A stretch of DNA of 64,000 bases from contig CAVVOI010000014.1 of assembly GCA_963749825.1 (NCBI GenBank), positions 124,001 to 188,000 of the forward strand, written 5' to 3'. Source of the stretch: UBA11865 sp963749825 (GTDB lineage Bacteria > Chloroflexota > Anaerolineae > Promineifilales > Promineifilaceae). The notes beneath the pieces were generated by a model, which did no database searches, had not been told where the DNA came from, and worked only from the letters and a program-made list of their open reading frames with translations. Below, one piece after another: positions 1 to 8,723 of the stretch (the first letter of the stretch is position 1; the number at the start of each line of letters is the position of its first letter). Made by a program: the position numbers and the translations under genes.

Positions 1-1361
1 CGGGGGACTGTACGTATACGGTTCAACGAGGGGATACGCTTTCGCGGATCGCCGTCAGTTACAATACGACGGTCGCCCAGTTAGCGGCTTTGAATGGCCT
101 GGCGAATCCGAACCTGATCTTTGCAGGTCAAGTGTTGAAGGTTCCTTGTGCGGGTGGAACCCAACCACCTCCATCACCGCCACCCAGCCCGCCTCCACAA
201 CCGCCACCGGCGCCGCCGCCAACCGGCGAGTGTACTTATACTGTTAAGGGTGGAGACACTCTAGGCAGGATTGCCGGCCAGTATAACACAACCGTGGCCC
301 AGCTCGCTTCAATGAACGGCATAGCCAATCCGAATTTTATTTATGTTGGCCAGGTATTGAAGGTGCCTTGCAGTGGAACGAATCCGCCGCCTGCGCCGCC
401 ACCGGCGCCACCACCATCAGGTGGTAGTGGTCTTTCGGTAGGTGGTCAAACACAGACGTTTGCACATCCTGGAGAAATGAAAAACATCGGCATGACTTGG
501 GTCAAGATGCAACACAAGTGGGCGCCTGGTGATGATCCGAGCGTCGTTGCCGGCATGGTGCGTAATGCACATGCCAACGGAATGAAGTCAATCATCAGTA
601 TCGCCGGCAAAAACACTTATCCTGCTGCAAATGGCATTGACTTCGGAGCCTTTACAAACTTTCTGAGAGGTGTGGCCTCGCTGGGCGGCGATGCGCCTGA
701 CGCCATCGAAGTCTGGAATGAGCAAAATATTGATTTTGAGTGGCCGGCCGGCCAGATTAGCCCAAATTCCTATGTCAGTAGCATGCTGGCTCCGGCATAT
801 CAAGCCATCAAGGGCGCTAACCCGAATATCATGGTCATCTCCGGAGCCTTGGCGCCGACAGGCTTTGATAATGGCACCAATGCTTGGGCCGATGATCGTT
901 ACATTCGGGGTATGGCCGCAGCTGGAGCAGCTAACTATGCGGACTGTATTGGTGTTCACCACAACGCAGGCGCGACATCACCGACGGCACGATCTGGACA
1001 TCCAGCGGGTACGCATTACAGTTGGTACTATCCGCCGATGGTTGATCTTTACTATGGCGCATTTGGCGGAAGCCGGCCGCTTTGTTTTACGGAGTTGGGC
1101 TATCTTTCCGGTGAAGGCTTTAGCGGCTTGCCTGCTAACTTCTCCTGGGCTTCTGGTACGAGTGTGGCCGAACATGCCCAATGGTTGGCCGAAGCCGTTA
1201 GCCTTTCTCACCAGAGTGGAAAGGTGCGGATGTTGATCGTCTATAACGTTGACTTTACCTATTACGATCCGGCCGGTGACCCGCAGGCGGGTTACGCTAT
1301 GTTCCGCCCTGATGGAAGCTGCCCTGCGTGCAACTCTTTGTCAAGCGTTATACCTAGATAG
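1..1361 (+). CDS. LysM-repeat secreted protein with C-terminal GH-A-like glycoside hydrolase domain (5' end outside window)
   Basis: The frame is open to the left edge (first full codon at base 3), so the N-terminus and any signal peptide are missing. Two LysM modules are visible, each starting CTYTV and ending QVLKVPC; the first is cut by the window edge. They are joined by Pro-rich linkers (PPPSPPPSPPP, PPPAPPPAPPP). LysM binds peptidoglycan or chitin-like GlcNAc polymers. The last ~300 residues look like a clan GH-A TIM barrel: VWNEQN carries a likely acid/base Glu and CFTELGY a likely nucleophile Glu. Inferred role: a cell-wall-attached or secreted glycosidase. The substrate cannot be named from sequence. 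A TTG at 90 could be miscalled as the start, but the LysM reading continues upstream of it. Confidence 0.85.
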   Translation, partial: GDCTYTVQRGDTLSRIAVSYNTTVAQLAALNGLANPNLIFAGQVLKVPCAGGTQPPPSPPPSPPPQPPPAPPPTGECTYTVKGGDTLGRIAGQYNTTVAQLASMNGIANPNFIYVGQVLKVPCSGTNPPPAPPPAPPPSGGSGLSVGGQTQTFAHPGEMKNIGMTWVKMQHKWAPGDDPSVVAGMVRNAHANGMKSIISIAGKNTYPAANGIDFGAFTNFLRGVASLGGDAPDAIEVWNEQNIDFEWPAGQISPNSYVSSMLAPAYQAIKGANPNIMVISGALAPTGFDNGTNAWADDRYIRGMAAAGAANYADCIGVHHNAGATSPTARSGHPAGTHYSWYYPPMVDLYYGAFGGSRPLCFTELGYLSGEGFSGLPANFSWASGTSVAEHAQWLAEAVSLSHQSGKVRMLIVYNVDFTYYDPAGDPQAGYAMFRPDGSCPACNSLSSVIPR

Positions 1362-1413
1362 ATGACTGGCAACTAATCACGCCGGTTACCCCTGGACTGA
1401 GCGGAGGTGATAA

Positions 1414-1848
1414 GTGAATATTAGTAGCATCTTATCAACAAAGAGTAGCAGGGTATATACGATAACACCTGATCGAACGTTAGGTGAAGCAGTCTCTCTA
1501 TTGTCCAAATACAATATAGGCGCCCTGATCGTGTTGGGGGATGATGACCAAGTGGTCGGAATCATTTCAGAGCGCGATATCGTTCACAGGGCGGCTGCGA
1601 GTCAGGATGCGTTTGCGCATAATGTTGGGGAGGTGATGACGAAGGAAGTAGTGATTGGTGTTCCGGAAGACGACGTCATGTCGGTTGCACACACCATGAC
1701 TGAACGGCGCTTTCGACACATCCCGATACTCGATGGAAATCGTTTGATTGGGATTGTTTCAATTGGGGATCTCCTAAAAGCGCAACGTGACCAGTATCGA
1801 GGGCAGATTGACACGCTGGAAACGCAGATCATGGCCAAAGACGAATAA
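1414..1848 (+). CDS. Tandem CBS-domain protein
   Basis: A 144-residue protein made almost entirely of two CBS motifs (a Bateman module). The first contains IGALIVLGDDDQVVGIISERDIV, here split as IGALIV...VVGIISERDIV, and the second has FRHIPILD and LIGIVSIGDLL. Such modules bind adenine nucleotides or S-adenosylmethionine, and free-standing ones often regulate partner enzymes. The start is GTG at 1414, preceded by a strong GGAGGTGAT site at 1403-1411. It lies 36 bases before an FAD/NADPH reductase gene on the same strand and may be co-transcribed, which would make that reductase a possible partner (inference). The C-terminal ~20 residues are a charged helix. The ligand is unknown. Confidence 0.9.
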   Translation: MNISSILSTKSSRVYTITPDRTLGEAVSLLSKYNIGALIVLGDDDQVVGIISERDIVHRAAASQDAFAHNVGEVMTKEVVIGVPEDDVMSVAHTMTERRFRHIPILDGNRLIGIVSIGDLLKAQRDQYRGQIDTLETQIMAKDE

Positions 1849-1884
1849 CATAGAAGCATCGGTCAGTCAACGTAGGAGTGTCAA

Positions 1885-3294
1885 ATGTCTTTAGTTGGTA
1901 CAAGCCTGGAGCCCCTGCGCGTGGCAATTATTGGAGCTGGTCCAGCTGGTTTTTACGCTGCTGAACATTTATTCAAACAAAAAGAGTTGGTCGTCGAAGT
2001 TGATATGTTTGATCGTTTACCAACGCCATTTGGCTTGGTACGAGCTGGCGTAGCGCCGGACCATCAAAAAATCAAATCAGTGACCAAAATCTTTGATAGA
2101 ATTGCTGCTAGGCCTGGATTTAGATTTTTTGGATATGTCGAAATCGGGAAAGATCTCTTCATCGAAGATCTGCGAAAACATTACCACCAGATAGTTTTCA
2201 CTACCGGCGCCCAAACTGATAGAAACCTAAACATTCCCGGCATTGACCTGCGAGGTAGCTATGCGGCGACTAACTTTGTTGCCTGGTATAACGGGCATCC
2301 CGATTATCGTGATTTGGAATTTGATCTATCAGTTGAACGAGCGGCAGTCATTGGTGTAGGCAATGTTGCAGTTGATGTGGCCCGTATTCTCTGCCGGACG
2401 CCTGATGAGTTGAGAAAGACAGATATCGCCGACTATGCCCTTGATGCCCTGAGCAAGAGTCAAATAAAGGAAGTTTATATCTTGGGCCGAAGAGGTCCTG
2501 CTCAGGCGAAATTTTCACCTTTGGAATTGAAAGAGCTGGGAGAGTTGGAGGATGCCGATATCGTCGTCCGACCCGAGGAGGCCGAGTTGGACAACCTCAG
2601 CCAGGTTGCGATATCGAAGGCGGATCGAGGGACGGTCAAGAATACCCAGCTCATCAGTGATTTTTCTACAAGGCCAATAAACAATAAGTCCCGATCTTTG
2701 CATCTACGCTTTTTGGTATCACCGGTTGAGCTGTATGGTAATGAGTGGGGAAATGTCACTGGCATGCGCCTGGTGCACAATGAGCTTTATGCCACCGATG
2801 CGGGCACATTACGGCCGAGAGCGACCGACCGATACGAAGAGCTAAAGGTTGATTTAGTATTTCGATCAATCGGCTATCGGGGCGTTCCTATCCCTGGGAT
2901 CCCTTTTAATGAGAACTGGGGTGTGATCCTGAATAAAGAAGGTCGAATAATCGATCCCGAGACGGAAGCCCCCTGTATTGGAGAATATACAGCTGGTTGG
3001 ATCAAGCGCGGTCCGTCAGGCGTAATCGGCACAAACAAACCAGATGCAGTCGAGACAGTAGGACATATGTTAGCGGATTTACAGGATGGTCGGATATTAC
3101 AACCATCGGCCTCAGATGGCGCCGCGATCGAGCGACTGGTGCGTGAACGAAAACCTGATTTCTTCAATTTCGCGGATTGGACGGCGCTAAACGAGGTTGA
3201 AATGAGCATGGGAGTTGCCGAAGGAAGGCCCAGGGTTAAGATCACAACGATTGATGAAATGTTGGAAGTAAAACGATTGGCGGCAGTTCATTGA
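1885..3294 (+). CDS. Ferredoxin/flavodoxin-NADP+ reductase, FprA/adrenodoxin-reductase type
   Basis: A 469-residue FAD- and NADPH-binding oxidoreductase. The N-terminal dinucleotide motif VAIIGAGPAGFYAAE (about residues 13-27) binds FAD. A second Rossmann motif, AVIGVGNVAVDVARIL near residue 155, fits NADP(H). PTPFGLVRAGVAPDH and GYRGVPIPGIPF are hallmarks of the FprA/adrenodoxin reductase family, as is the late GWIKRGPSGVIGTNKPDA segment. It moves electrons between NADPH and a ferredoxin or similar small carrier in the cytoplasm. The family is usually ~450-470 residues, so this one is full length. GTAGGAG lies upstream of the ATG. No ferredoxin gene is adjacent. Confidence 0.92.
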   Translation: MSLVGTSLEPLRVAIIGAGPAGFYAAEHLFKQKELVVEVDMFDRLPTPFGLVRAGVAPDHQKIKSVTKIFDRIAARPGFRFFGYVEIGKDLFIEDLRKHYHQIVFTTGAQTDRNLNIPGIDLRGSYAATNFVAWYNGHPDYRDLEFDLSVERAAVIGVGNVAVDVARILCRTPDELRKTDIADYALDALSKSQIKEVYILGRRGPAQAKFSPLELKELGELEDADIVVRPEEAELDNLSQVAISKADRGTVKNTQLISDFSTRPINNKSRSLHLRFLVSPVELYGNEWGNVTGMRLVHNELYATDAGTLRPRATDRYEELKVDLVFRSIGYRGVPIPGIPFNENWGVILNKEGRIIDPETEAPCIGEYTAGWIKRGPSGVIGTNKPDAVETVGHMLADLQDGRILQPSASDGAAIERLVRERKPDFFNFADWTALNEVEMSMGVAEGRPRVKITTIDEMLEVKRLAAVH

Positions 3295-3361
3295 GGAAGC
3301 TCAATCCTTCGGCCGGAAAATCAGATTCTTCCGCTTTTACCTGCTACGATCAGACCTACGG

Positions 3362-4108
3362 ATGAAAGTGGTCATCTATACCGATGGGGGAGCTGATCCC
3401 AATCCGGGAGTTGGCGGCTGGGCGGCGATCCTGAGTGCCGGAAATCGAGAAAAAGTACTTACAGGAAACGCAGCTTCGACGACCAACAACCGGATGGAAC
3501 TTCAGGCGGCCGTCAATGCGTTGGAGACGCTTACACGCCCATCTCAAGTAGAACTTCATACCGATTCTGAGTATTTGCGCAAAGGCATAACCGAATGGGT
3601 TGAGAAGTGGGAGACAAGTGGCTGGAAGCGCAAGGGAAAGCCAATACCCAATTCCGATCTTTGGAAGAAACTGTTAACACTTAATCAGCAGCATGAAATC
3701 GATTGGCACTGGGTCAAAGGGCATGCTGGCAACTCTCTAAATGAACGAGTCGATCGCTTAGCGAGAAGTGCAAGACTTGAACTTGCATCCCGGCAGATAA
3801 TAACCTCAGAGTTGCCGAGCGTTTACGTCCGTGGTTCATGTAAAGGTAATCCGGGCCCGGGTAGTTGGGCAGTTGTCTTGGAAGAAGATGGTGATACTGA
3901 GCAGCTAAGCGGTTCTGAACCAAGCACGACCAACAATCGGATGGAATTGCGGGCTGCCATCGAAGGACTAAAAATGTTGCTCACCGGGAAGCGCTGTCAA
4001 CCTGGTCAGCGCTTCCGATTATTTGTTTATGGGGGCAACAACCTGGATTCATGGTTGGCGACAGCGCCAATGGACCAAGCGGGATGGAAAGCCAATCAGC
4101 AACCTTGA
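3362..4108 (+). CDS. rnhA: Ribonuclease HI with a second, degenerate RNase H domain (frame-broken near 4031)
   Basis: Domain 1 (residues 1-140) is a complete RNase HI that cuts RNA in RNA:DNA hybrids. All four carboxylates are visible: Asp in YTDGGADPNPG, Glu in MELQAAVNALE, Asp in LHTDSEYL and Asp in NERVDRLAR. Domain 2 (from about residue 157) repeats the fold with VYVRGSCKGNPGPGSWAVVL and TTNNRMELRAAIEGL, but the first Asp is Arg, so it is probably not catalytic. Within the strand that should hold the third Asp the frame is lost at a GGGGG run (4031-4035). The frame then ends at 4108, while homology continues in the next frame to 4235. A -10-like TACGAT sits at 3344-3349, close to the ATG, and there is no clear Shine-Dalgarno. 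Confidence 0.85.
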   Translation: MKVVIYTDGGADPNPGVGGWAAILSAGNREKVLTGNAASTTNNRMELQAAVNALETLTRPSQVELHTDSEYLRKGITEWVEKWETSGWKRKGKPIPNSDLWKKLLTLNQQHEIDWHWVKGHAGNSLNERVDRLARSARLELASRQIITSELPSVYVRGSCKGNPGPGSWAVVLEEDGDTEQLSGSEPSTTNNRMELRAAIEGLKMLLTGKRCQPGQRFRLFVYGGNNLDSWLATAPMDQAGWKANQQP

Positions 4109-4235
4109 TTTGTGGCAGGAGTTGGACCGGTTGATGGCCGGTTATGATGTTCATTGGGTTAGTGGTAAAGGATTCCCGGAGCACTTGGCGAAAGGTCTTG
4201 AAGAAGCCGGAAAGATTGGCGACGGCCGCCCTTGA
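4031..4235 (+). pseudogene. Out-of-frame remainder of the second RNase H domain
   Basis: Read one frame later than the upstream gene, this segment gives ATTWIHGWRQRQW, RDGKPISNLDLWQEL and YDVHWVSGKGFPEHLA. This is the expected RNase HI order of basic-protrusion helix, DLW helix and the VKGH-like strand. Removing one G from 4031-4035 joins it to the upstream frame, giving a 290-residue protein. About seven residues around the third catalytic Asp still appear to be missing, and the fourth Asp is also absent. The frame change may be a sequencing error. The loss of active-site residues does not depend on it. Confidence 0.7.
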
Positions 4236-4264
4236 TCTGGAAGGATAAGGGCCGTGCGGCGATA

Positions 4265-4292
4265 TTGACAATTAGCATCGAGTTGGTAAAAT
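4265..4292 (+). promoter_or_regulatory. Sigma70-type promoter for tRNA-Leu
   Basis: TTGACA at 4265-4270 and TAAAAT at 4287-4292 are separated by 16 bases. The predicted start is just before the tRNA at 4305. Confidence 0.6.
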
Positions 4293-4304
4293 GCCACGAG
4301 GCTT

Positions 4305-4388
4305 GCCGAAGTGGCGAAATTGGTAGACGCGCTACGTTCAGGGCGTAGTGAGCTTATGCTCATGTGGGTTCGAGTCCCACCTTCGGCA
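4305..4388 (+). tRNA. tRNA-Leu (anticodon CAG)
   Basis: The acceptor stem GCCGAAG pairs with CTTCGGC, with discriminator A. The anticodon stem CTACG/CGTAG encloses TTCAGGG, giving anticodon CAG. There is a long class II variable arm (TGAGCTTATGCTCA) and a T-arm with GGTTCGAGTCC. Length is 84 nt. CCA is not encoded. Confidence 0.95.
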
Positions 4389-4556
4389 CACAACCAACAG
4401 CCCATCTGCCAGAAACTTGCTGTTTTCAGTGTCCGATCCAATAGGTGACCGTTTGGTAAAACTGTGAATTTATTCAAATATGCGCAGATCATCACATCAA
4501 GTTACTGGAAAACTGATTGTAAGATGGAGCCAGCCCATGAGTAGAAGGGATTGTTA

Positions 4557-5636
4557 ATGAACGTGATCGTTATTGCAAGCGTGGTAATTGCATTCACGCT
4601 GTTAGTTGGAGCTTTCCTTGCCGTGGTCGTCCGTGGCTTTAGCCGCGCTGTTACCAAAGAACAGGTGGCTGTCGAAAGCGAGAAAAGTAGCTATAACCCA
4701 TCGATATCCATGGGTTATGCCATTCCGGTAAAGTCCAATTATGAAGAGCAGCTAACGGCCGCGCGCCTGATCGCAGCAAAACAAGCGGCGAGCGTACCGC
4801 GTGGATCCAATGCCGGGATCGGATCGTTGGGTAAAGATCAGCAGCCTACGGCTTTTGATGGCATCAAAGCAGATCCAATCACAGCTGTTAAAATCGCTCA
4901 TTATCATGGTTGGCAGGGATTGCAGTCTGGTGCACAAGTCGCTTCGGGCGTTCCTGCGCCTACGATGAAAGCCCCAGCTCAAACAGCCGTACCGACCAAA
5001 GGGGCGGATGACTTGGTGCCGGGCGTCGATTACGAATATATTGAAATAAGCGATGAAATGAATCCGGCCGAGAAACGGAAAGCCCGAATCGCCAACTCAA
5101 AAGCGAAATCTGTTGCTCTTAAGACCCTGAAGGAATCGGGTGGTGTATCGAGCAGTGCACCAATTGATGCGCCGGTTTCAGATGCGCCTGTTGCTCAAAC
5201 AGAAACGGCTCCAACGGCGCCAGCTACTTTGGGCGCGGCTCCTGTCGCCGGTGTTGACTTCGAGGTGATATCAATCACCGACGATATGAACGCCGATGAT
5301 GTGCGAAAGGCCCGAATCGCCAACGCAAAGGCAAAATCGGCCGCGATGAAGCTGTATAAAGAATCTGGCGGCGCGGTTGGTTCATCTTCTATGCCTCAAA
5401 GTGTTGAAGCTGCTCCCGGAGTCGCCGAAAGTGGTGCGATAGCGGCGGCGGTTGCCGCAGAAAGCAGTCCAAGTCCTGATACGACCGGTTTACCGAAGCC
5501 GGATTATATTGAGATTACTGAGGGCATGGATGCGGCCGAATTGAGACAGGCGAGAATCCATAACGCAAAAGCAAAATCCGCCTATAACAAGGCATTGAAA
5601 GCGGCGGGTATCGATCCGGCGACAATTGACGGTTAA
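4557..5636 (+). CDS. Membrane-anchored protein with three ~40-residue charged repeats
   Basis: A 359-residue protein that I cannot assign to a named family. One N-terminal transmembrane segment (residues ~3-24) is followed by a polar region, so it is probably anchored by its N-terminus. Three homologous units of ~40 residues (about 156-195, 233-272 and 314-353) each run from a D(Y/F)xxIxIT(E/D)xM-like head into a helix with ARIxNAKAKSA. They are separated by Ala/Pro/Ser-rich linkers. The helical core is rich in Lys and Ala. The ATG at 4557 is preferred over TTG at 4551 because GAAGGGA lies at the right distance. A strong terminator follows. The unit could bind protein or nucleic acid; nothing in the sequence settles which. 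Confidence 0.75.
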   Translation: MNVIVIASVVIAFTLLVGAFLAVVVRGFSRAVTKEQVAVESEKSSYNPSISMGYAIPVKSNYEEQLTAARLIAAKQAASVPRGSNAGIGSLGKDQQPTAFDGIKADPITAVKIAHYHGWQGLQSGAQVASGVPAPTMKAPAQTAVPTKGADDLVPGVDYEYIEISDEMNPAEKRKARIANSKAKSVALKTLKESGGVSSSAPIDAPVSDAPVAQTETAPTAPATLGAAPVAGVDFEVISITDDMNADDVRKARIANAKAKSAAMKLYKESGGAVGSSSMPQSVEAAPGVAESGAIAAAVAAESSPSPDTTGLPKPDYIEITEGMDAAELRQARIHNAKAKSAYNKALKAAGIDPATIDG

Positions 5637-5660
5637 TCTAGCTGTAACTGAATATATAAG

Positions 5661-5693
5661 GAGCTGAGATAGTTTAAACTCAGCTCTTTTTTT
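5661..5693 (+). terminator. Rho-independent terminator
   Basis: A perfect 8-bp stem GAGCTGAG/CTCAGCTC with a 10-base loop, followed by seven T. It ends the triple-repeat protein gene. Confidence 0.92.
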
Positions 5694-5745
5694 GTGGGTG
5701 GGTGTGCTCGTCGCTGTAATGCCGTTATGTTAGAATCAAAATGAT

Positions 5746-7323
5746 GTGTTGGTAGATTATCGAGTAAGACAAAGAGAATACTTGCTGGCGATTAGCCGGG
5801 CATTGACATCGGAGCTAGATCTGGCTGATGTCCTACGCATAATCGTTCAGGCTTCGGTTGAATTTATATCAGGCCGGGCGGGGACGATTGTTTTAGCCGA
5901 TCCGGCCGACAATGTATTTCGTATAGCGGCGCTATACGGCTTACAGAGAGACGTTTTCGACCAGCTGTCTCCATTAGTCATGGGGCTTCCTTTTCAGCCC
6001 GGACAAGAGCAGGAGATCATACCGGAACTAACCAAGCGGATTCAGCGAGTGGCTCAGGATGCCGATATTGGTGTAACCCAAGTCTTGCGCCTGCCTATGC
6101 TAAGCGGCGATCAGCTCATTGGTATGATTTATGTCTTCCAGTCGGCGAGTTATCGTATAAACAGCGACGCGGCAAACTTGCTTCAAAGTTTCGCTGATCA
6201 GGCAGCAATTGCGGTTAAAAATGCGCGACTTTACCAAGAGGTCATTCACGAAAAACAACAGCAGGATGCCATACTCGAGCAAAGTGCCGATGGCATCATG
6301 ATTCTAGATCGACAGCTCTCGGTTACTCGCTTCAACCCATCCATAAGTCGAATGAGTGGTTGGCAACAACAGGATGCAATAGGAAAACCGCATCGTGAAA
6401 TTATTCATTGGAATACACTGCGAACTGAATTGACATTAGAAACGGCGCTCTCTAACGGTTGGCCCTTGCCTGGCGCAGCCCCACTTTACGTTGAAGGGGA
6501 GTTGGACCGTCCCGGTGGTGATGTGATATCTCTTGGTATAACCTATGCTCCCCTGATGAATCCTAAGGGTAGAATGACTAATATTATCGCCAATGCCCGT
6601 GATTTGACTCGTTATCGTCAGGAAGAAGAACTTCAAAAGACATTTATATCGGTTGTGAGCCATGAATTGAAGACTCCTGTGTCCATCATCAAGGGCTATG
6701 CTGGCACACTCGGCCGCTTGGATGCTCGTTGGTCCCCAGGTGAAATTCATGATTATGCATCAGTAATCGAAGAAGAAGCCGATCAACTTACCGAACTCAT
6801 TGACAATCTACTCGAGGCATCAAGATTACAATCGGGATCGTTTAAGTTGGAAATCAATGAAGAGATTGAGCTTAACAAGCTTGCCGCTGACACGGTTCGT
6901 AAATTCGAAAGCCAGACAGAAAAGCATGAGATGGTCTTGGATTTTCCAGTGTCATTTCCTGCGATCTGTGGCGATGAACGCCGCTTGATTCAGGTATTCA
7001 ATAACCTAATTAGCAATGCTATTAAGTATTCTCCTGACGGTGGCCAAATTCATATTTCCGGCCGGACACATGCCGACTATGTAACGATATCGGTCCGCGA
7101 CGAAGGTATCGGCATCCCCAGACATGAACAACATCGAATATTTGAGAAGTTTGCCCGTCTCGACAATGCATTAAGCCGCAAGACCGAAGGAACTGGTCTA
7201 GGTCTATTTCTAACAAAAGCTATCATCGAAGCACATGGCGGGAGCATATGGTTCAGCGATAATTCCGGCCAGGATAACAGCGATACTTCGGGAACTACGT
7301 TCACATTCTCTCTTCCTCGTTAA
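5746..7323 (+). CDS. Cytoplasmic GAF-PAS sensor histidine kinase
   Basis: A 525-residue kinase with no membrane segment. A GAF domain spans ~10-165 and a PAS domain ~170-290. The HisKA box FISVVSHELKTP places the phospho-accepting His at about residue 306. The HATPase domain shows N-box NNLISNAIKYSPDGG, G1 DEGIGIP and G2 GTGLGLFL. It should autophosphorylate in response to a small molecule or redox signal and pass phosphate to a response regulator, but none is encoded beside it. The start appears to be GTG 5746 (a TTG follows). There is no Shine-Dalgarno; TAGAAT at 5731-5736 suggests a leaderless or very short-leader mRNA. Confidence 0.9.
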   Translation: MLVDYRVRQREYLLAISRALTSELDLADVLRIIVQASVEFISGRAGTIVLADPADNVFRIAALYGLQRDVFDQLSPLVMGLPFQPGQEQEIIPELTKRIQRVAQDADIGVTQVLRLPMLSGDQLIGMIYVFQSASYRINSDAANLLQSFADQAAIAVKNARLYQEVIHEKQQQDAILEQSADGIMILDRQLSVTRFNPSISRMSGWQQQDAIGKPHREIIHWNTLRTELTLETALSNGWPLPGAAPLYVEGELDRPGGDVISLGITYAPLMNPKGRMTNIIANARDLTRYRQEEELQKTFISVVSHELKTPVSIIKGYAGTLGRLDARWSPGEIHDYASVIEEEADQLTELIDNLLEASRLQSGSFKLEINEEIELNKLAADTVRKFESQTEKHEMVLDFPVSFPAICGDERRLIQVFNNLISNAIKYSPDGGQIHISGRTHADYVTISVRDEGIGIPRHEQHRIFEKFARLDNALSRKTEGTGLGLFLTKAIIEAHGGSIWFSDNSGQDNSDTSGTTFTFSLPR

Positions 7324-7389
7324 TAGTGGAAAAAGTTACGATTCGATCCTTCGAATTGCCGCTCAGAAAAAGAAATTGCAGGAGATACT

Positions 7390-8721
7390 ATGCAAAGCCA
7401 GGTTACTTGTCCCGCGTGCCACACTCAATTTGTCGGCGACCTCTATCAAATCATAGACGTAGGTCAAAACCCGGAACTGAAGGAATTATTATTAAGTGGT
7501 TACTTGAATGTCGTTCAATGCCCCAACTGTGGTTCTGTTACGCAGGTGGGTACGCCATTTCTGTATCATGATCCCCAACATGATTTGTTTATGGTCCATG
7601 TGCCAATGGAAATGAATCTTTCTCATGATGAGCAGCAAAAGGTCATCGGACAGCTAGTACGGACCGCCATGGATAGCCTTCCTGCTGAACAAAGACGCGG
7701 TTACATGCTTCAACCCCAGACGATCATTAGCTTACAAACTTTACTGGAAAAAGTCCTTGAGACAGAGGGTATCACGCCCGAGATGATAGCTCACCAGCGT
7801 TCTCAGTCTGAACTCCTTCAACAATTGTTAAGCTCCGACAAAAATGTTGCCTTGGGAATCATTCGAGACCGCGAAGATGAAATTGACGAAACGTTCATTG
7901 CCCTATTAAGAACCTTAATTGAATCGGCGGAACAAGGGGGGCAGGATCAAAGCTACCTAGATTTGATCAATTTGCAGGCGCTTCTCTATCGCGAAACTGA
8001 ATTTGGGCAACAATTGGAACGACAGCAGAAAGCGATCCACTTGCTTAGCAGAGACGCTAAAAAAGAGGGAGGTGTTAGCCAGAAGTTATTGTTACAGCAT
8101 GTCTTGGCAAACCGGGGAGATATGACTGTGGTCGATGCGCTGGTAATGGCAGCCAGGCCTGCCTTAGATTATGAATTCTTCGTGTTATTAAGCGAGAGAA
8201 TCGAAAAAAGGCAGAAATCAGGAATTGATGCCAATGAGTTGTTAGCTCTGCGGGAACACCTGCTGGAGTTGCAGCAAGAGTTTGAAAAACGTTCACGCGA
8301 AGTTGTTGCCAAGGCACAAAGCACCTTAGATCAACTGCTCCAATCCGCCGACAAACCTGCAGCCGTTCGGGCGATTCTTAAAGATATCGATGACCTATTT
8401 ATGATGGTTCTATCTTCAAATCTGGAACAGGCCGAACAATTGGGCGATACTGGGCGAGTCGAAGCTTTACGCGAGGTACAAAATAGTATCGTTCAGGAGA
8501 TGGAGGACCAGGCACCACCAGAATTCAGGCTGGTAAATCAATTGCTATCTTCAAATGATGACGCAACAATGAGGCAGTTACTAGATGAGAATGAGGAATT
8601 AATTGATTCATCGTTCTTGGAACTGATCCAGGCAATATCAGGTCAAGCTGGTGAGTCCAATGATAAAGAAATTGTTCAGCGCCTTGGCCAGATCGAGTCA
8701 CTGGTTGTAGAACGCTTATAG
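7390..8721 (+). CDS. CpXC-domain zinc protein with three helical repeats
   Basis: A 443-residue protein. The N-terminus carries the CpXC motif pair: CPACHTQF (residues ~5-12) and, after a GYLNVVQ strand, CPNCGS. These probably form one four-Cys zinc site. The remainder is helical and contains three similar segments starting LLSSDKN (~140), LLQSADK (~315) and LLSSNDD (~380). Each has a hydrophobic helix and an acidic stretch such as EDEIDETF, IDDLFMMV or NEELIDSS. CpXC proteins are widespread in Chloroflexota but have no established function. GGAG precedes the ATG closely. It ends three bases from the convergent FHA regulator and lies within a signalling cluster. Confidence 0.8.
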   Translation: MQSQVTCPACHTQFVGDLYQIIDVGQNPELKELLLSGYLNVVQCPNCGSVTQVGTPFLYHDPQHDLFMVHVPMEMNLSHDEQQKVIGQLVRTAMDSLPAEQRRGYMLQPQTIISLQTLLEKVLETEGITPEMIAHQRSQSELLQQLLSSDKNVALGIIRDREDEIDETFIALLRTLIESAEQGGQDQSYLDLINLQALLYRETEFGQQLERQQKAIHLLSRDAKKEGGVSQKLLLQHVLANRGDMTVVDALVMAARPALDYEFFVLLSERIEKRQKSGIDANELLALREHLLELQQEFEKRSREVVAKAQSTLDQLLQSADKPAAVRAILKDIDDLFMMVLSSNLEQAEQLGDTGRVEALREVQNSIVQEMEDQAPPEFRLVNQLLSSNDDATMRQLLDENEELIDSSFLELIQAISGQAGESNDKEIVQRLGQIESLVVERL

Positions 8722-8723
8722 AC

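Noticed and set aside
670..1236. 188-residue open frame on the plus strand
   Set aside because: It lies inside the LysM/glycoside hydrolase gene in another frame and its composition (Arg, Trp, Met rich) is typical of a shadow reading.
4236..4264. GCCCTT/AAGGGC hairpin after the RNase H remnant
   Set aside because: A short stem with no T-tract; part of it lies within the coding remnant, so it was not called a terminator.
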